In this document: positions 1-4,969 of the stretch, piece by piece | How positions within the stretch are numbered: position 1 is the stretch's first letter | Layout: each line of letters opens with the position of its first letter | NCBI GenBank assembly: GCA_964563465.1 | Contig: CAZLVZ010000032.1 | Coordinates: 1-5,581, forward strand | Reading direction: 5' to 3' | Source of the DNA: JAYENY01 sp964563465 | GTDB taxonomy: Bacteria > Patescibacteriota > Minisyncoccia > Minisyncoccales > PEYH01 | Length of the DNA: 5,581 bases | Made by a program: the position numbers and the translations under genes | Notes under the pieces: model-generated | Told to the model about the DNA's origin: nothing | Seen by the model: the letters and a program-made list of their open reading frames with translations, nothing else | The model's database searches: none

Positions 1-868
1 TGGCAAACACTGATGATGGTTTTAAGTCCAAGGTTATATTGCTAAAAGGACATTGAAAACCAACCCTTGTGGGAACAGCCATATTAAATAAGAATTCCTG
101 CAACGCCTGTTTTACATCTCCATAATTTAATTTATCATAACGAATGAAAGGGGCTAAAAGAGTGTCAAAGTTAGAAAAAGCCACCGCTCCCGCTACTTCT
201 CCCTGAACAGTAAAAAGAAAATTTACTACCTGTCCCAACGCTGCCCTGAAATGTTTTGGTGGTTTAGATTCTATCTTGCCGGGCGCTCCGCCGAACCCCC
301 TTACTAAAAGATCGTATAAATCCCATCCTGCGCAATATGCTCCTAGTGTGTCTAAATTATGAATATGAAAATCATTATTCTCTACTGCCCCTCTAATCTC
401 TTTAGGATATATCTTGTTTAACCAATATTTTTTAACAATGTATGAAGTTCCATATCGATTTAATCCTTGAAGAGAAAAGGACATATTAGAATTTTCCTTA
501 ACTTCCCAATCAAGCTTCTCCAAATATTGGTCAACTCTATCTACGGCTTCTTCACTGACCGCTACAGCTTCTCTTGTTTTTCTTCTTTGTTCTCTGTAAA
601 GAATATATGCCTTGGCGGTTTCTACTAAATTTTCCGAAATTAAAACTTCCTCCACTATATCTTGAATTTGTTCTACTGTTGGAATTTCATCTTTTTTAAA
701 CCTACGATTTAAAATATCAGCCGCTCGTTTAGAGAGTTTTTTAGACAAAGAGCCATCTGCCTGCCCCGTGGCGGTGATAGCTTTATAGATTGCTTTTGCA
801 ATCTTATCAGATTCAAAATCAACAATTCTTCCGTCTCTTTTTTTTGCTTTTGTAACTTTATTTTTCAT
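1..868 (-). CDS. nrdD: Anaerobic (class III) ribonucleoside-triphosphate reductase NrdD, N-terminal part
   Basis: This gene runs off the left edge. I translated it by hand from ATG at 868; 289 codons are open with no stop. Residues 1-92 form an ATP-cone (KRDGRIVDFESDKIAKAI near the start, then a helical block to about residue 92), the allosteric ATP/dATP-sensing domain. The reductase domain follows: NMSFSLQGL at 128-136, HIHNLDTLGAYCAGWDL at 168-184, QGEVAGAVAFSNFDT at 222-236, and TRVGFQCPFSNITLD at 267-281. These match the 10-stranded barrel of NrdD; Cys179 aligns with the conserved first-half cysteine (Cys79 of phage T4 NrdD). The family is usually 600-750 residues, so the thiyl-radical cysteine and the C-terminal glycyl-radical site lie outside the window. 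The enzyme reduces ribonucleoside triphosphates to dNTPs without oxygen and needs the activase NrdG, which is not seen here. The start is preceded only by a purine-rich GAAAGAAAAAAG. Identification is secure; the rest of the gene is unseen. Confidence 0.95.
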   Translation of the reverse strand, partial: MKNKVTKAKKRDGRIVDFESDKIAKAIYKAITATGQADGSLSKKLSKRAADILNRRFKKDEIPTVEQIQDIVEEVLISENLVETAKAYILYREQRRKTREAVAVSEEAVDRVDQYLEKLDWEVKENSNMSFSLQGLNRYGTSYIVKKYWLNKIYPKEIRGAVENNDFHIHNLDTLGAYCAGWDLYDLLVRGFGGAPGKIESKPPKHFRAALGQVVNFLFTVQGEVAGAVAFSNFDTLLAPFIRYDKLNYGDVKQALQEFLFNMAVPTRVGFQCPFSNITLDLKPSSVFA

Positions 869-890
869 CTTTTTTCTTTCTAAAGAGAAT

Positions 891-917
891 ACTTGCTCCC
901 AAGAAAGTCGAGCAAGT
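891..917 (-). promoter_or_regulatory. Inverted repeat in the nrdD leader
   Basis: ACTTGCTC (891-898) and GAGCAAGT (910-917) are perfect 8-bp complements around an 11-nt loop. On the minus strand the hairpin falls between the predicted nrdD transcription start and the ATG, about 22 nt upstream of the start codon. No U-tract follows, so it is not an intrinsic terminator. It could be an RNA control element or a repressor palindrome; it does not resemble an NrdR box. Function is unknown. Confidence 0.45.
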
Positions 918-933
918 TGTGTTCCGTGTTTTT

Positions 934-962
934 ATCTTACACCAACAAAAAAATCAGGTCAA
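934..962 (-). promoter_or_regulatory. Predicted sigma-70-type promoter of nrdD
   Basis: On the minus strand TTGACC (962-957, 5 of 6 matches to the -35 consensus) is separated by exactly 17 bp from TAAGAT (939-934, 4 of 6 matches to the -10). Transcription would start near 927 and give a leader of about 59 nt. It lies in the 215-bp gap between engB and nrdD, so nrdD can be expressed independently of engB. Confidence 0.55.
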
Positions 963-983
963 AAACCTAATTTTTTTAATTTC

Positions 984-992
984 TGTGGATAA
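984..992 (-). promoter_or_regulatory. DnaA box upstream of the nrdD promoter
   Basis: The minus strand reads TTATCCACA, a perfect match to the high-affinity DnaA box. It sits 21 bp upstream of the predicted nrdD -35 hexamer. Only one copy was found nearby, so this is not an origin cluster; a role in regulating nrdD is inferred from position. A random exact 9-mer match on either strand of a window this size would be expected roughly 0.04 times with equal base use, somewhat more in AT-rich DNA. Confidence 0.5.
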
Positions 993-1083
993 CTTTCTAA
1001 AATATTTAGAGAGTCAATCTCTGAATAGTGAATCAAAGAATATTCTCATTTTTCTGCGACGGTTTTAATATCTCTCGGTTGGT

Positions 1084-1665
1084 CTATTTTGCTACCAAAC
1101 TCGCAATTTTTTTAGTTAATTCGTCTTTTCCTTCGTTTGTTTTAGCCGAATATCCCAAAACGAGTATATCCTGCGCTTCTTTTTGAATTGACAAAAGCTG
1201 TTTTTCCACTGCGCTTTTAGATAATTTATCAATTTTGTTTGCAACAATAATAATTTGATGTTTATTTGCTTCGAGAATTTTTATCATATCCCGGTCGAGG
1301 GCAGTTAAGCCAACCTTAACATCAATAATTAAAAAAACTGCTTTGGGTCTCGCATTGGAAAATTCCACATACCAAAAAATCCTTTTGATCATTTTATTGC
1401 GCTCCGATATCGAACGCTTCGCATATCCATATCCGGGAAAATCCGCAAAATAGAAAGAATTATTGATACGGAAAAAATTCGCTTGAGCTGTTTTCCCCGG
1501 CATCTTACTTGTTTTTACAAGGTTTTTTTTGCCGACTAAAGAGTTAATCACGCTTGATTTCCCCGCATTGGAACGGCCGAAAAAAGCGATATGCGGTAAA
1601 TTGTCCTTCAAACTGTAATCGTCCCCGATAACGCCTTTAATAAATTCTGCTTTTAATATTTTCAT
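1084..1665 (-). CDS. engB: Ribosome biogenesis GTP-binding protein EngB (YsxC/YihA)
   Basis: A 193-residue TRAFAC GTPase of the EngB family, close to the usual length of 190-210. All G motifs are present: G1 GRSNAGKSS at 30-38, G2 PGKT at 56-59 with Thr59, G3 DFPGYGYA at 75-82, G4 NKID at 143-146 and G5 SAK at 173-175. The FFGRSNAGKSS and PGYGYAKR signatures separate it from Era, Der and Obg. In other bacteria EngB binds the 50S subunit late in assembly and is usually essential. The gene follows the DEAD-box helicase gene in the same direction, but a terminator and an extended -10 element separate them, so it probably has its own promoter. There is no Shine-Dalgarno sequence before the ATG at 1665 (upstream bases are CAAATATAATT), and the predicted transcript would begin only about 5 nt upstream, so initiation is probably leaderless or nearly so. 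No strong terminator is visible after the stop. Confidence 0.97.
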   Translation of the reverse strand: MKILKAEFIKGVIGDDYSLKDNLPHIAFFGRSNAGKSSVINSLVGKKNLVKTSKMPGKTAQANFFRINNSFYFADFPGYGYAKRSISERNKMIKRIFWYVEFSNARPKAVFLIIDVKVGLTALDRDMIKILEANKHQIIIVANKIDKLSKSAVEKQLLSIQKEAQDILVLGYSAKTNEGKDELTKKIASLVAK

Positions 1666-1676
1666 AATTATATTTG

Positions 1677-1685
1677 ATTATATCA
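1677..1685 (-). promoter_or_regulatory. Extended -10 promoter of engB
   Basis: The minus strand reads TGATATAAT, a perfect extended -10 (TGN plus TATAAT). No -35 hexamer is present at the expected distance, which is acceptable for extended -10 promoters. Its first T is the last base of the preceding terminator's T-tract. Only 11 bp separate the -10 from the engB ATG. Confidence 0.55.
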
Positions 1686-1710
1686 AAAAACCGCCTCTTT
1701 GGCGATTCTT
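1685..1710 (-). terminator. Intrinsic terminator after the DEAD-box helicase gene
   Basis: On the minus strand AATCGCC, a 5-nt loop AAAGA, then GGCGGTT and a run of six T. The RNA stem has a CGCC/GGCG core extended by a U-G wobble and A-U pairs. It lies about 50 bp after the helicase stop codon. It is nearly the same element as the one at 3778-3803. Confidence 0.75.
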
Positions 1711-1762
1711 CTCTATTATAGCCTATACTATAGTAATGAAATAATTTTCTGTCTTCTGAGTT

Positions 1763-2971
1763 TTAATTAATAAAGGTTAATGCCTTTCCTCGACAAACTC
1801 CCCGACCAGTTCTTCCTATCCTGTGGATGTAGTCGTCATAATTCTCTGGTAATTCATAATTTATAACATGAGTAATATTATCAACATGTAATCCTCTGGC
1901 AGCTACATCTGTCGCAATCAATGCTTGTACATCATTCTTTTTAAATTTTAATAAAGCTCTTGATCTTTGATTTTGGCTTTTATTGCCATGGATAGATTCC
2001 ACTCTTAATCCTCTTTTTGATAATGTACGGGACAAATTCTCTACTCCATGACGAGTTCTTCCGAAAACAAGAACTTTTGTAAATTCTTCTCTTTTTAGCA
2101 AATCATATAAGACATCTACTCTTTTTTTATCACGAATCTTAACAACATCTTGTTCTATGTTTTTGGGAGTTATGGCTCGTCTTACAGAAATAGTAATTGG
2201 ATGTCTTAAAAAATCGTTAATAAGCGCCTCAATCTTTTTAGACATTGTAGCGGCAAAACAAAGAGTTTGTTTTTCTTTAGGCATATAGCTCATTATGAAT
2301 TTAATGTCTTTTATAAAGCCCATATCAAGCATTCTATCTGCTTCATCAAGAACAATCGTACTAACCTGATTTAATATAAGGGCTTTTCTCTTTAACAAAT
2401 CCATCAGTCTTCCTGGGGTGCCAATAACAAAATGGTTTTTTTGTCTTAGCCTTCTTATTTGACTATTCATATTTTCACCACCAATACATATAGCGGAATA
2501 TATGCTCATTCCAGTGGCAATTCTTTTTAACTCTTGGTCAATTTGAACGGCCAATTCTCTTGTGGGAGTTACTATAAGAATTCTTTTATGGTCATTTCGT
2601 AAAATATTCTCAACAAGAGGAATAAGGAAAGCTGCGGTCTTGCCGGTTCCGGTATTGGCTAGCCCCACGATATCTTTGTCTGAAAGAATCGAACTAATAA
2701 CTTTATCTTGTATCGGGGTTGGTTCTGTATATCCCCTCCTCTTTATAGAATTCAATAAAGAAGAACTTAATGAAAAATCTGTAAATTGATTATTGGGAGT
2801 AAATACTTCTTCCTTAATATTAGAATTGTCTGCCTTATTTATAAAAGAAGAAATATTAAGTTCTGGTCCTTTTCTTCCTCCGTGTCTAGAAGAACCACCA
2901 TTCTTGGATGAATGATTAAATTTCTTTTTTGACATGGACTTACCGTGTGTATATCTTTTTTGATTACTCAT
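1763..2971 (-). CDS. DEAD-box ATP-dependent RNA helicase
   Basis: A 402-residue DEAD-box RNA helicase with both RecA-like domains. The first 45 residues are a basic, low-complexity tail (MSNQKRYTHGKS, then Lys/Ser/Gly-rich) likely to touch RNA. The Q motif spans about 63-88 (F63 upstream, PTPIQ at 84-88), motif I ANTGTGKT 105-112, Ia PTREL 136-140, Ib TPGR 185-188, II DEAD 209-212, III at 240-242, V ATDVAARG 353-360 and VI HRIGRTGR 383-390. Motif III reads AAT instead of the usual SAT. The protein ends 12 residues after motif VI, so there is no C-terminal RNA-binding extension like those of DeaD or DbpA. Such helicases remodel rRNA or mRNA duplexes, often in ribosome assembly or cold adaptation; the downstream neighbour engB is also a ribosome-assembly factor. 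The ATG at 2971 has no clear Shine-Dalgarno sequence. The gene has a long leader with an internal terminator. The specific target cannot be told. Confidence 0.95.
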   Translation of the reverse strand: MSNQKRYTHGKSMSKKKFNHSSKNGGSSRHGGRKGPELNISSFINKADNSNIKEEVFTPNNQFTDFSLSSSLLNSIKRRGYTEPTPIQDKVISSILSDKDIVGLANTGTGKTAAFLIPLVENILRNDHKRILIVTPTRELAVQIDQELKRIATGMSIYSAICIGGENMNSQIRRLRQKNHFVIGTPGRLMDLLKRKALILNQVSTIVLDEADRMLDMGFIKDIKFIMSYMPKEKQTLCFAATMSKKIEALINDFLRHPITISVRRAITPKNIEQDVVKIRDKKRVDVLYDLLKREEFTKVLVFGRTRHGVENLSRTLSKRGLRVESIHGNKSQNQRSRALLKFKKNDVQALIATDVAARGLHVDNITHVINYELPENYDDYIHRIGRTGRGVCRGKALTFIN

Positions 2972-3155
2972 ATTATTATTTTACTCTTTTTGCTCTTGTG
3001 CGATCTATTTCTCTAAGATACGCTTTTTTAATTTTACACTTTTAGGTGTTGCTAGTTTCCATATATAATCTAATAAAAAAAATCTCCTCGATAGCATTAA
3101 GGAGATCACAACAACTCCATGAACTAGAGACTGCTAATAGCAGACTCAATCGAAT
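2972..3155 (-). ncRNA. Long leader RNA of the helicase gene, possible attenuator
   Basis: From the predicted start near 3155 to the helicase ATG there are about 184 nt. The first 80 nt hold two hairpins: an imperfect one at 3127-3147 (GAG-T-CTGCT, loop ATT, AGCAG-T-CTC on the minus strand, with one T-T mismatch), then the terminator at 3074-3106. The layout fits either a terminating leader that must be read through for helicase expression, or a separate RNA of about 80 nt. A GGAG at 3117-3114 could pair with the CTCC of the terminator's left arm as a weak alternative fold. No known riboswitch class was recognised. Confidence 0.4.
3074..3106 (-). terminator. Intrinsic terminator upstream of the helicase gene
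   Basis: On the minus strand ATCTCCT (3106-3100), an 11-nt loop, AGGAGAT (3088-3082), then a run of T to 3074. The 7-bp stem is perfect. It lies about 50 nt downstream of the predicted promoter at 3162-3190 and 100 nt before the helicase ATG, so it is inside the leader rather than behind an obvious gene. It could also stop read-through from the membrane-protein operon at 3236-3746. Confidence 0.7.
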
Positions 3156-3161
3156 GGTTAT

Positions 3162-3190
3162 AGGATATCATAACAAATCTTAAATGTCAA
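3162..3190 (-). promoter_or_regulatory. Predicted sigma-70-type promoter for the helicase leader
   Basis: On the minus strand TTGACA (3190-3185, perfect -35) is followed after exactly 17 bp by TATCCT (3167-3162, 4 of 6 matches to the -10). Transcription would start near 3155. It lies in the gap between the membrane-protein pair and the helicase gene. Confidence 0.5.
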
Positions 3191-3235
3191 TGGGTATTTG
3201 ATATGCTCCGAGGGACGGACATTGTTAGAACCCGT

Positions 3236-3568
3236 TTAATGTGGAAATAAAACTTCAGCAAAACACCAAAGCAACATAAGGAATCCCATTGCGGTAGATA
3301 AAAATACAAGAACAGAATGATCTTTTTTTCTTATAATACCAATAATGCCGGTAAAAAAAGCTGCGATTCCGCAAACCAACCCGGCCAACATCGACAAAGC
3401 TACTCCGGGCCTGACCATAATATCGTGTGGTATTGTTTTTCCAGCTGGAACAGATTCATAAAAATCTACAAATGACATGCCAACATAAAAAAATACCGGC
3501 ATCACAATAATCAATACAACCGACCATTTTCCTAAAGTAATTTTTGGCAGAAATTTAATTTTCTTCAT
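3236..3568 (-). CDS. Small three-helix membrane protein of unknown function
   Basis: A 110-residue integral membrane protein. Hydrophobic helices lie at about 15-36, 55-79 and 84-106. Between the first two is a polar stretch (DFYESVPAGKTIPHDIMVRP, about 35-54); between the second and third is a short basic turn, IRKKDHS, which by the positive-inside rule is cytoplasmic. That places the polar loop outside and the N-terminus (MKKIKFLPK) inside. The chain ends FAEVLFPH. It looks like small conserved hypothetical membrane proteins, but I cannot name a family or function. Its start overlaps the end of the upstream gene by 14 bp, indicating one operon and probable translational coupling. No Shine-Dalgarno sequence is evident before the ATG at 3568. 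No convincing terminator follows the stop. Confidence 0.8.
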   Translation of the reverse strand: MKKIKFLPKITLGKWSVVLIIVMPVFFYVGMSFVDFYESVPAGKTIPHDIMVRPGVALSMLAGLVCGIAAFFTGIIGIIRKKDHSVLVFLSTAMGFLMLLWCFAEVLFPH

Positions 3569-3746
3569 AAATTTTAGATTTATTTTTCTTTTTTCTTTTT
3601 TCCCAAATAATTGAAAATATAGTCAACATTATAAAAATCAATGCGGTGCTAATATAAGCAAGAAAATTTGTTTCTGGCTCTGGGAAAAGAAACAGAACTG
3701 CAATCCCAATGAGGATAATCGGGGGGGTTAAATAATTAAATTTCAT
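3555..3746 (-). CDS. Small two-helix membrane protein of unknown function
   Basis: A 63-residue protein with hydrophobic helices at about 6-21 and 28-48, joined by a short polar turn (PEPETN), and a highly basic C-terminal tail (WEKRKKKNKSK, about 48-58). The tail should be cytoplasmic, which would also place the N-terminus inside. The ORF is short, but its clean helix-turn-helix membrane layout, the extended -10 promoter upstream and the 14-bp overlap with the next membrane-protein gene support it being real. Codons 7-9 contain a run of seven C on the coding strand (3727-3721), which encodes the Pro8-Pro9 pair and is prone to slippage or sequencing error. No Shine-Dalgarno sequence precedes the ATG. 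Function is unknown. Confidence 0.65.
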   Translation of the reverse strand: MKFNYLTPPIILIGIAVLFLFPEPETNFLAYISTALIFIMLTIFSIIWEKRKKKNKSKIYEEN

Positions 3747-3769
3747 AATATATAATAAGATTTATGTTA

Positions 3770-3778
3770 AGTATACCA
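3770..3778 (-). promoter_or_regulatory. Extended -10 promoter of the membrane-protein pair
   Basis: The minus strand reads TGGTATACT, an extended -10 with one mismatch from TATAAT. It begins at the last T of the terminator T-tract at 3778-3783, exactly as the engB promoter does at 1685. The 5' untranslated region would be about 16-17 nt. Confidence 0.5.
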
Positions 3779-3803
3779 AAAAACCGCTCAAAAAGCGATT
3801 CTT
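3778..3803 (-). terminator. Intrinsic terminator between the DUF4325 operon and the membrane-protein pair
   Basis: On the minus strand AATCGCT, a 5-nt loop TTTTG, then AGCGGTT and a run of six T. It has the same outer sequence, loop length and T-tract as 1685-1710, with a compensating change in the stem (CGCC/GGCG there, CGCT/AGCG here). It is a second stop signal about 80 bp after the DUF4325 gene. Confidence 0.75.
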
Positions 3804-3851
3804 TGTTTTTGAAAAGCAGATCCCCCTATGAACCATTGATTGAGGGAAGGT

Positions 3852-3876
3852 TAAAGAAAAACTGAAAAATTTTCAG
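3852..3876 (-). terminator. Weak terminator just after the DUF4325 gene
   Basis: On the minus strand CTGAAAATTTTTCAG (3876-3862) folds into a 6-bp stem with a 3-nt loop and is followed by TTTTTCTTT. It starts 8 bp after the stop codon of the DUF4325 gene. The stem is AT-rich, so it may be leaky; the stronger terminator at 3778-3803 would back it up. Confidence 0.5.
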
Positions 3877-3883
3877 GAAAAAT

Positions 3884-4177
3884 TTAACTTTGTATCTTAA
3901 ATTTTTTCTTATAAACTTCTTCCAATATTTTCAACGATGCCTGGACTGAAGGATTTTTAGTATTTTTTAGTATTAATCGTTTGCCGAACTTACTAACCAA
4001 AGGATTCAAAAATTCATCGCCCCAAGAGGGCGTAAAAGTCACAACTCCATCAAAATCAACTATAACATTTTCATCCTTTCCAATATTTTCTAGAGATGAA
4101 TCAAAGGCAGCAAAAGATTCCCTGCCAAATTGACGACCATTAAGAGTTGTGCCAAATTTTTTAAAAAATATAATCAT
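3884..4177 (-). CDS. STAS-like protein (DUF4325 family), partner of the upstream GHKL ATPase
   Basis: A 97-residue protein with the layout of the STAS-like DUF4325 family: an early GRQFGRESF stretch (14-22), then a beta strand and turn VIVDFDGVVTFTPSWGDEFLNPL (38-59), a strand KRLILKN (about 67-73), and a C-terminal amphipathic helix. The DFDGV..TPSWGDEF block corresponds to the region that in SpoIIAA-type STAS proteins carries the phosphorylated serine; Ser51 is the candidate by position. The gene begins 9 bp after the stop of the MerR/GHKL gene, on the same strand, so the two are surely co-transcribed. GHKL kinase plus STAS is the classic partner-switching pair, and a physical and perhaps phosphorylation link is inferred. 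The ATG at 4177 is unusual: AAAAGG abuts it directly, too close for normal Shine-Dalgarno use, so translation may depend on coupling to the upstream gene. Family assignment is from pattern recognition. Confidence 0.8.
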   Translation of the reverse strand: MIIFFKKFGTTLNGRQFGRESFAAFDSSLENIGKDENVIVDFDGVVTFTPSWGDEFLNPLVSKFGKRLILKNTKNPSVQASLKILEEVYKKKFKIQS

Positions 4178-4186
4178 CCTTTTCTA

Positions 4187-4924
4187 TTAAAATTTAATCG
4201 AAACTAAACAGCCTCGTAGACAAATATTTGATTTTCCAATTTTTAAATCAGGACTATTTTCTGCAATTCTAAGTTGAGCGCCTCCTGTTTGAAAAAATAG
4301 GCTTATCTGATTGGCAGCGATAACATTTCTTACAAATTTCAACCCATTACCCCTATATTCTGGGGCGCGACCAGAAATAATTTCAGTAAAAGCGACTCTT
4401 AGCGCATCTTGGTGCGTTGATAATTCTGGTTTTACTCTCTTCAGGGTTTTGAGGATTCCCTGTCCTCTATCTGCTAAGATAACCTTGCCTTTACTTAAAT
4501 TATAGGCAAAAAATATACCTAGAGTATCGGGCCAATTGCCCAAATTATGATCAAAAGAATTATTGCCAATTTCGCCAGTAATGGCAGAGATCAGGGGATA
4601 CATTTTTTTTAATCTTTGTATTTCCCCCAGGTCTCTCTCTAATCTTGATAAACGCGCCTGAAAAACAGAAATATCTTGGCAATAAAAAATTGAAGGCAAT
4701 TTTATTTCTGATTCACTGACAACCCAACTCTTTGCTAAACTAAACAAATCTTTCGAGTTGCTCTTTATAAATTCATTAATATCATCTTTCCTATAGTACC
4801 TATTTCCTGTTTTCTTCTTACGAATAGGACGCAACTTATGAGAATTATCCCAACGACGGAGTGTCTGGATAGAGACTCCGAGCATTTCAGCTGCTTGACT
4901 GATTGTAAATAATTTTGATTCCAT
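4187..4924 (-). CDS. MerR-type DNA-binding domain fused to a GHKL (HATPase) domain
   Basis: A 245-residue fusion. Residues 6-53 are a MerR/excisionase-type winged helix: FTISQAAEMLGVSIQTLRRWD (helix-turn-helix) followed by the wing, TGNRYYRKDDINEFI. Residues 54-100 are a linker, with a charged, probably coiled segment near 88-107. Residues 108-245 form a GHKL ATP-binding domain: N-box GEIGNNSFDHN (117-127, Mg-binding Asn121/Asn122 region), G1 DRGQGI (152-157), and G2 RGNGL (191-195) with the following helix. The tail CLRGCLVSIKF matches the last strand of the fold. No histidine phosphotransfer domain or sensor domain is present, so it resembles anti-sigma kinases such as SpoIIAB more than a two-component kinase. 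With the DUF4325 partner gene next door, it is likely an ATP-dependent, partner-controlled transcription regulator. A consensus promoter and paired direct repeats upstream suggest autoregulation. The upstream bases (TATAAGAAA) give only a weak ribosome-binding site. The domain calls are firm; the mechanism is inferred. Confidence 0.85.
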   Translation of the reverse strand: MESKLFTISQAAEMLGVSIQTLRRWDNSHKLRPIRKKKTGNRYYRKDDINEFIKSNSKDLFSLAKSWVVSESEIKLPSIFYCQDISVFQARLSRLERDLGEIQRLKKMYPLISAITGEIGNNSFDHNLGNWPDTLGIFFAYNLSKGKVILADRGQGILKTLKRVKPELSTHQDALRVAFTEIISGRAPEYRGNGLKFVRNVIAANQISLFFQTGGAQLRIAENSPDLKIGKSNICLRGCLVSIKF

Positions 4925-4931
4925 TTTCTTA

Positions 4932-4964
4932 TAAATCTATACAAATTTAGTTTAAATCTATACA
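4932..4964 (-). repeat. Two 12-bp direct repeats, probable operator
   Basis: TGTATAGATTTA occurs twice on the minus strand, at 4964-4953 and 4943-4932, identical in all 12 bases and with a 21-bp period (two helical turns), so both copies face the same side of the DNA. The first copy covers the predicted transcription start and the second lies in the leader, 8 bp before the gene. This is where a repressor would block initiation. The obvious candidate ligand is the MerR-type domain encoded immediately downstream. Confidence 0.6.
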
Positions 4965-4969
4965 TTTCT

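Noticed and set aside
1008..1022. AGAGA-loop-TCTCT hairpin after engB as a terminator
   Set aside because: Only a 5-bp stem and no T-tract follow on the minus strand, so it is too weak to call.
2562..2789. Plus-strand open frame of 75 codons
   Set aside because: It lies entirely inside the DEAD-box helicase gene on the other strand and shows no domain; a shadow frame.
3106..3120. Four-codon leader peptide (ATG GAG TTG TTG TGA) just before the leader terminator of the helicase gene
   Set aside because: No ribosome-binding site, and such short frames are expected by chance; position next to the terminator is suggestive but not enough.
3191..3235. Possible tRNA 3' half suggested by GGTTCTAAC on the minus strand
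   Set aside because: No cloverleaf, anticodon arm or acceptor stem could be built around it.
4311..4505. Plus-strand open frame of 64 codons
   Set aside because: It is antisense to the GHKL domain of the MerR/GHKL gene and shows no motif.
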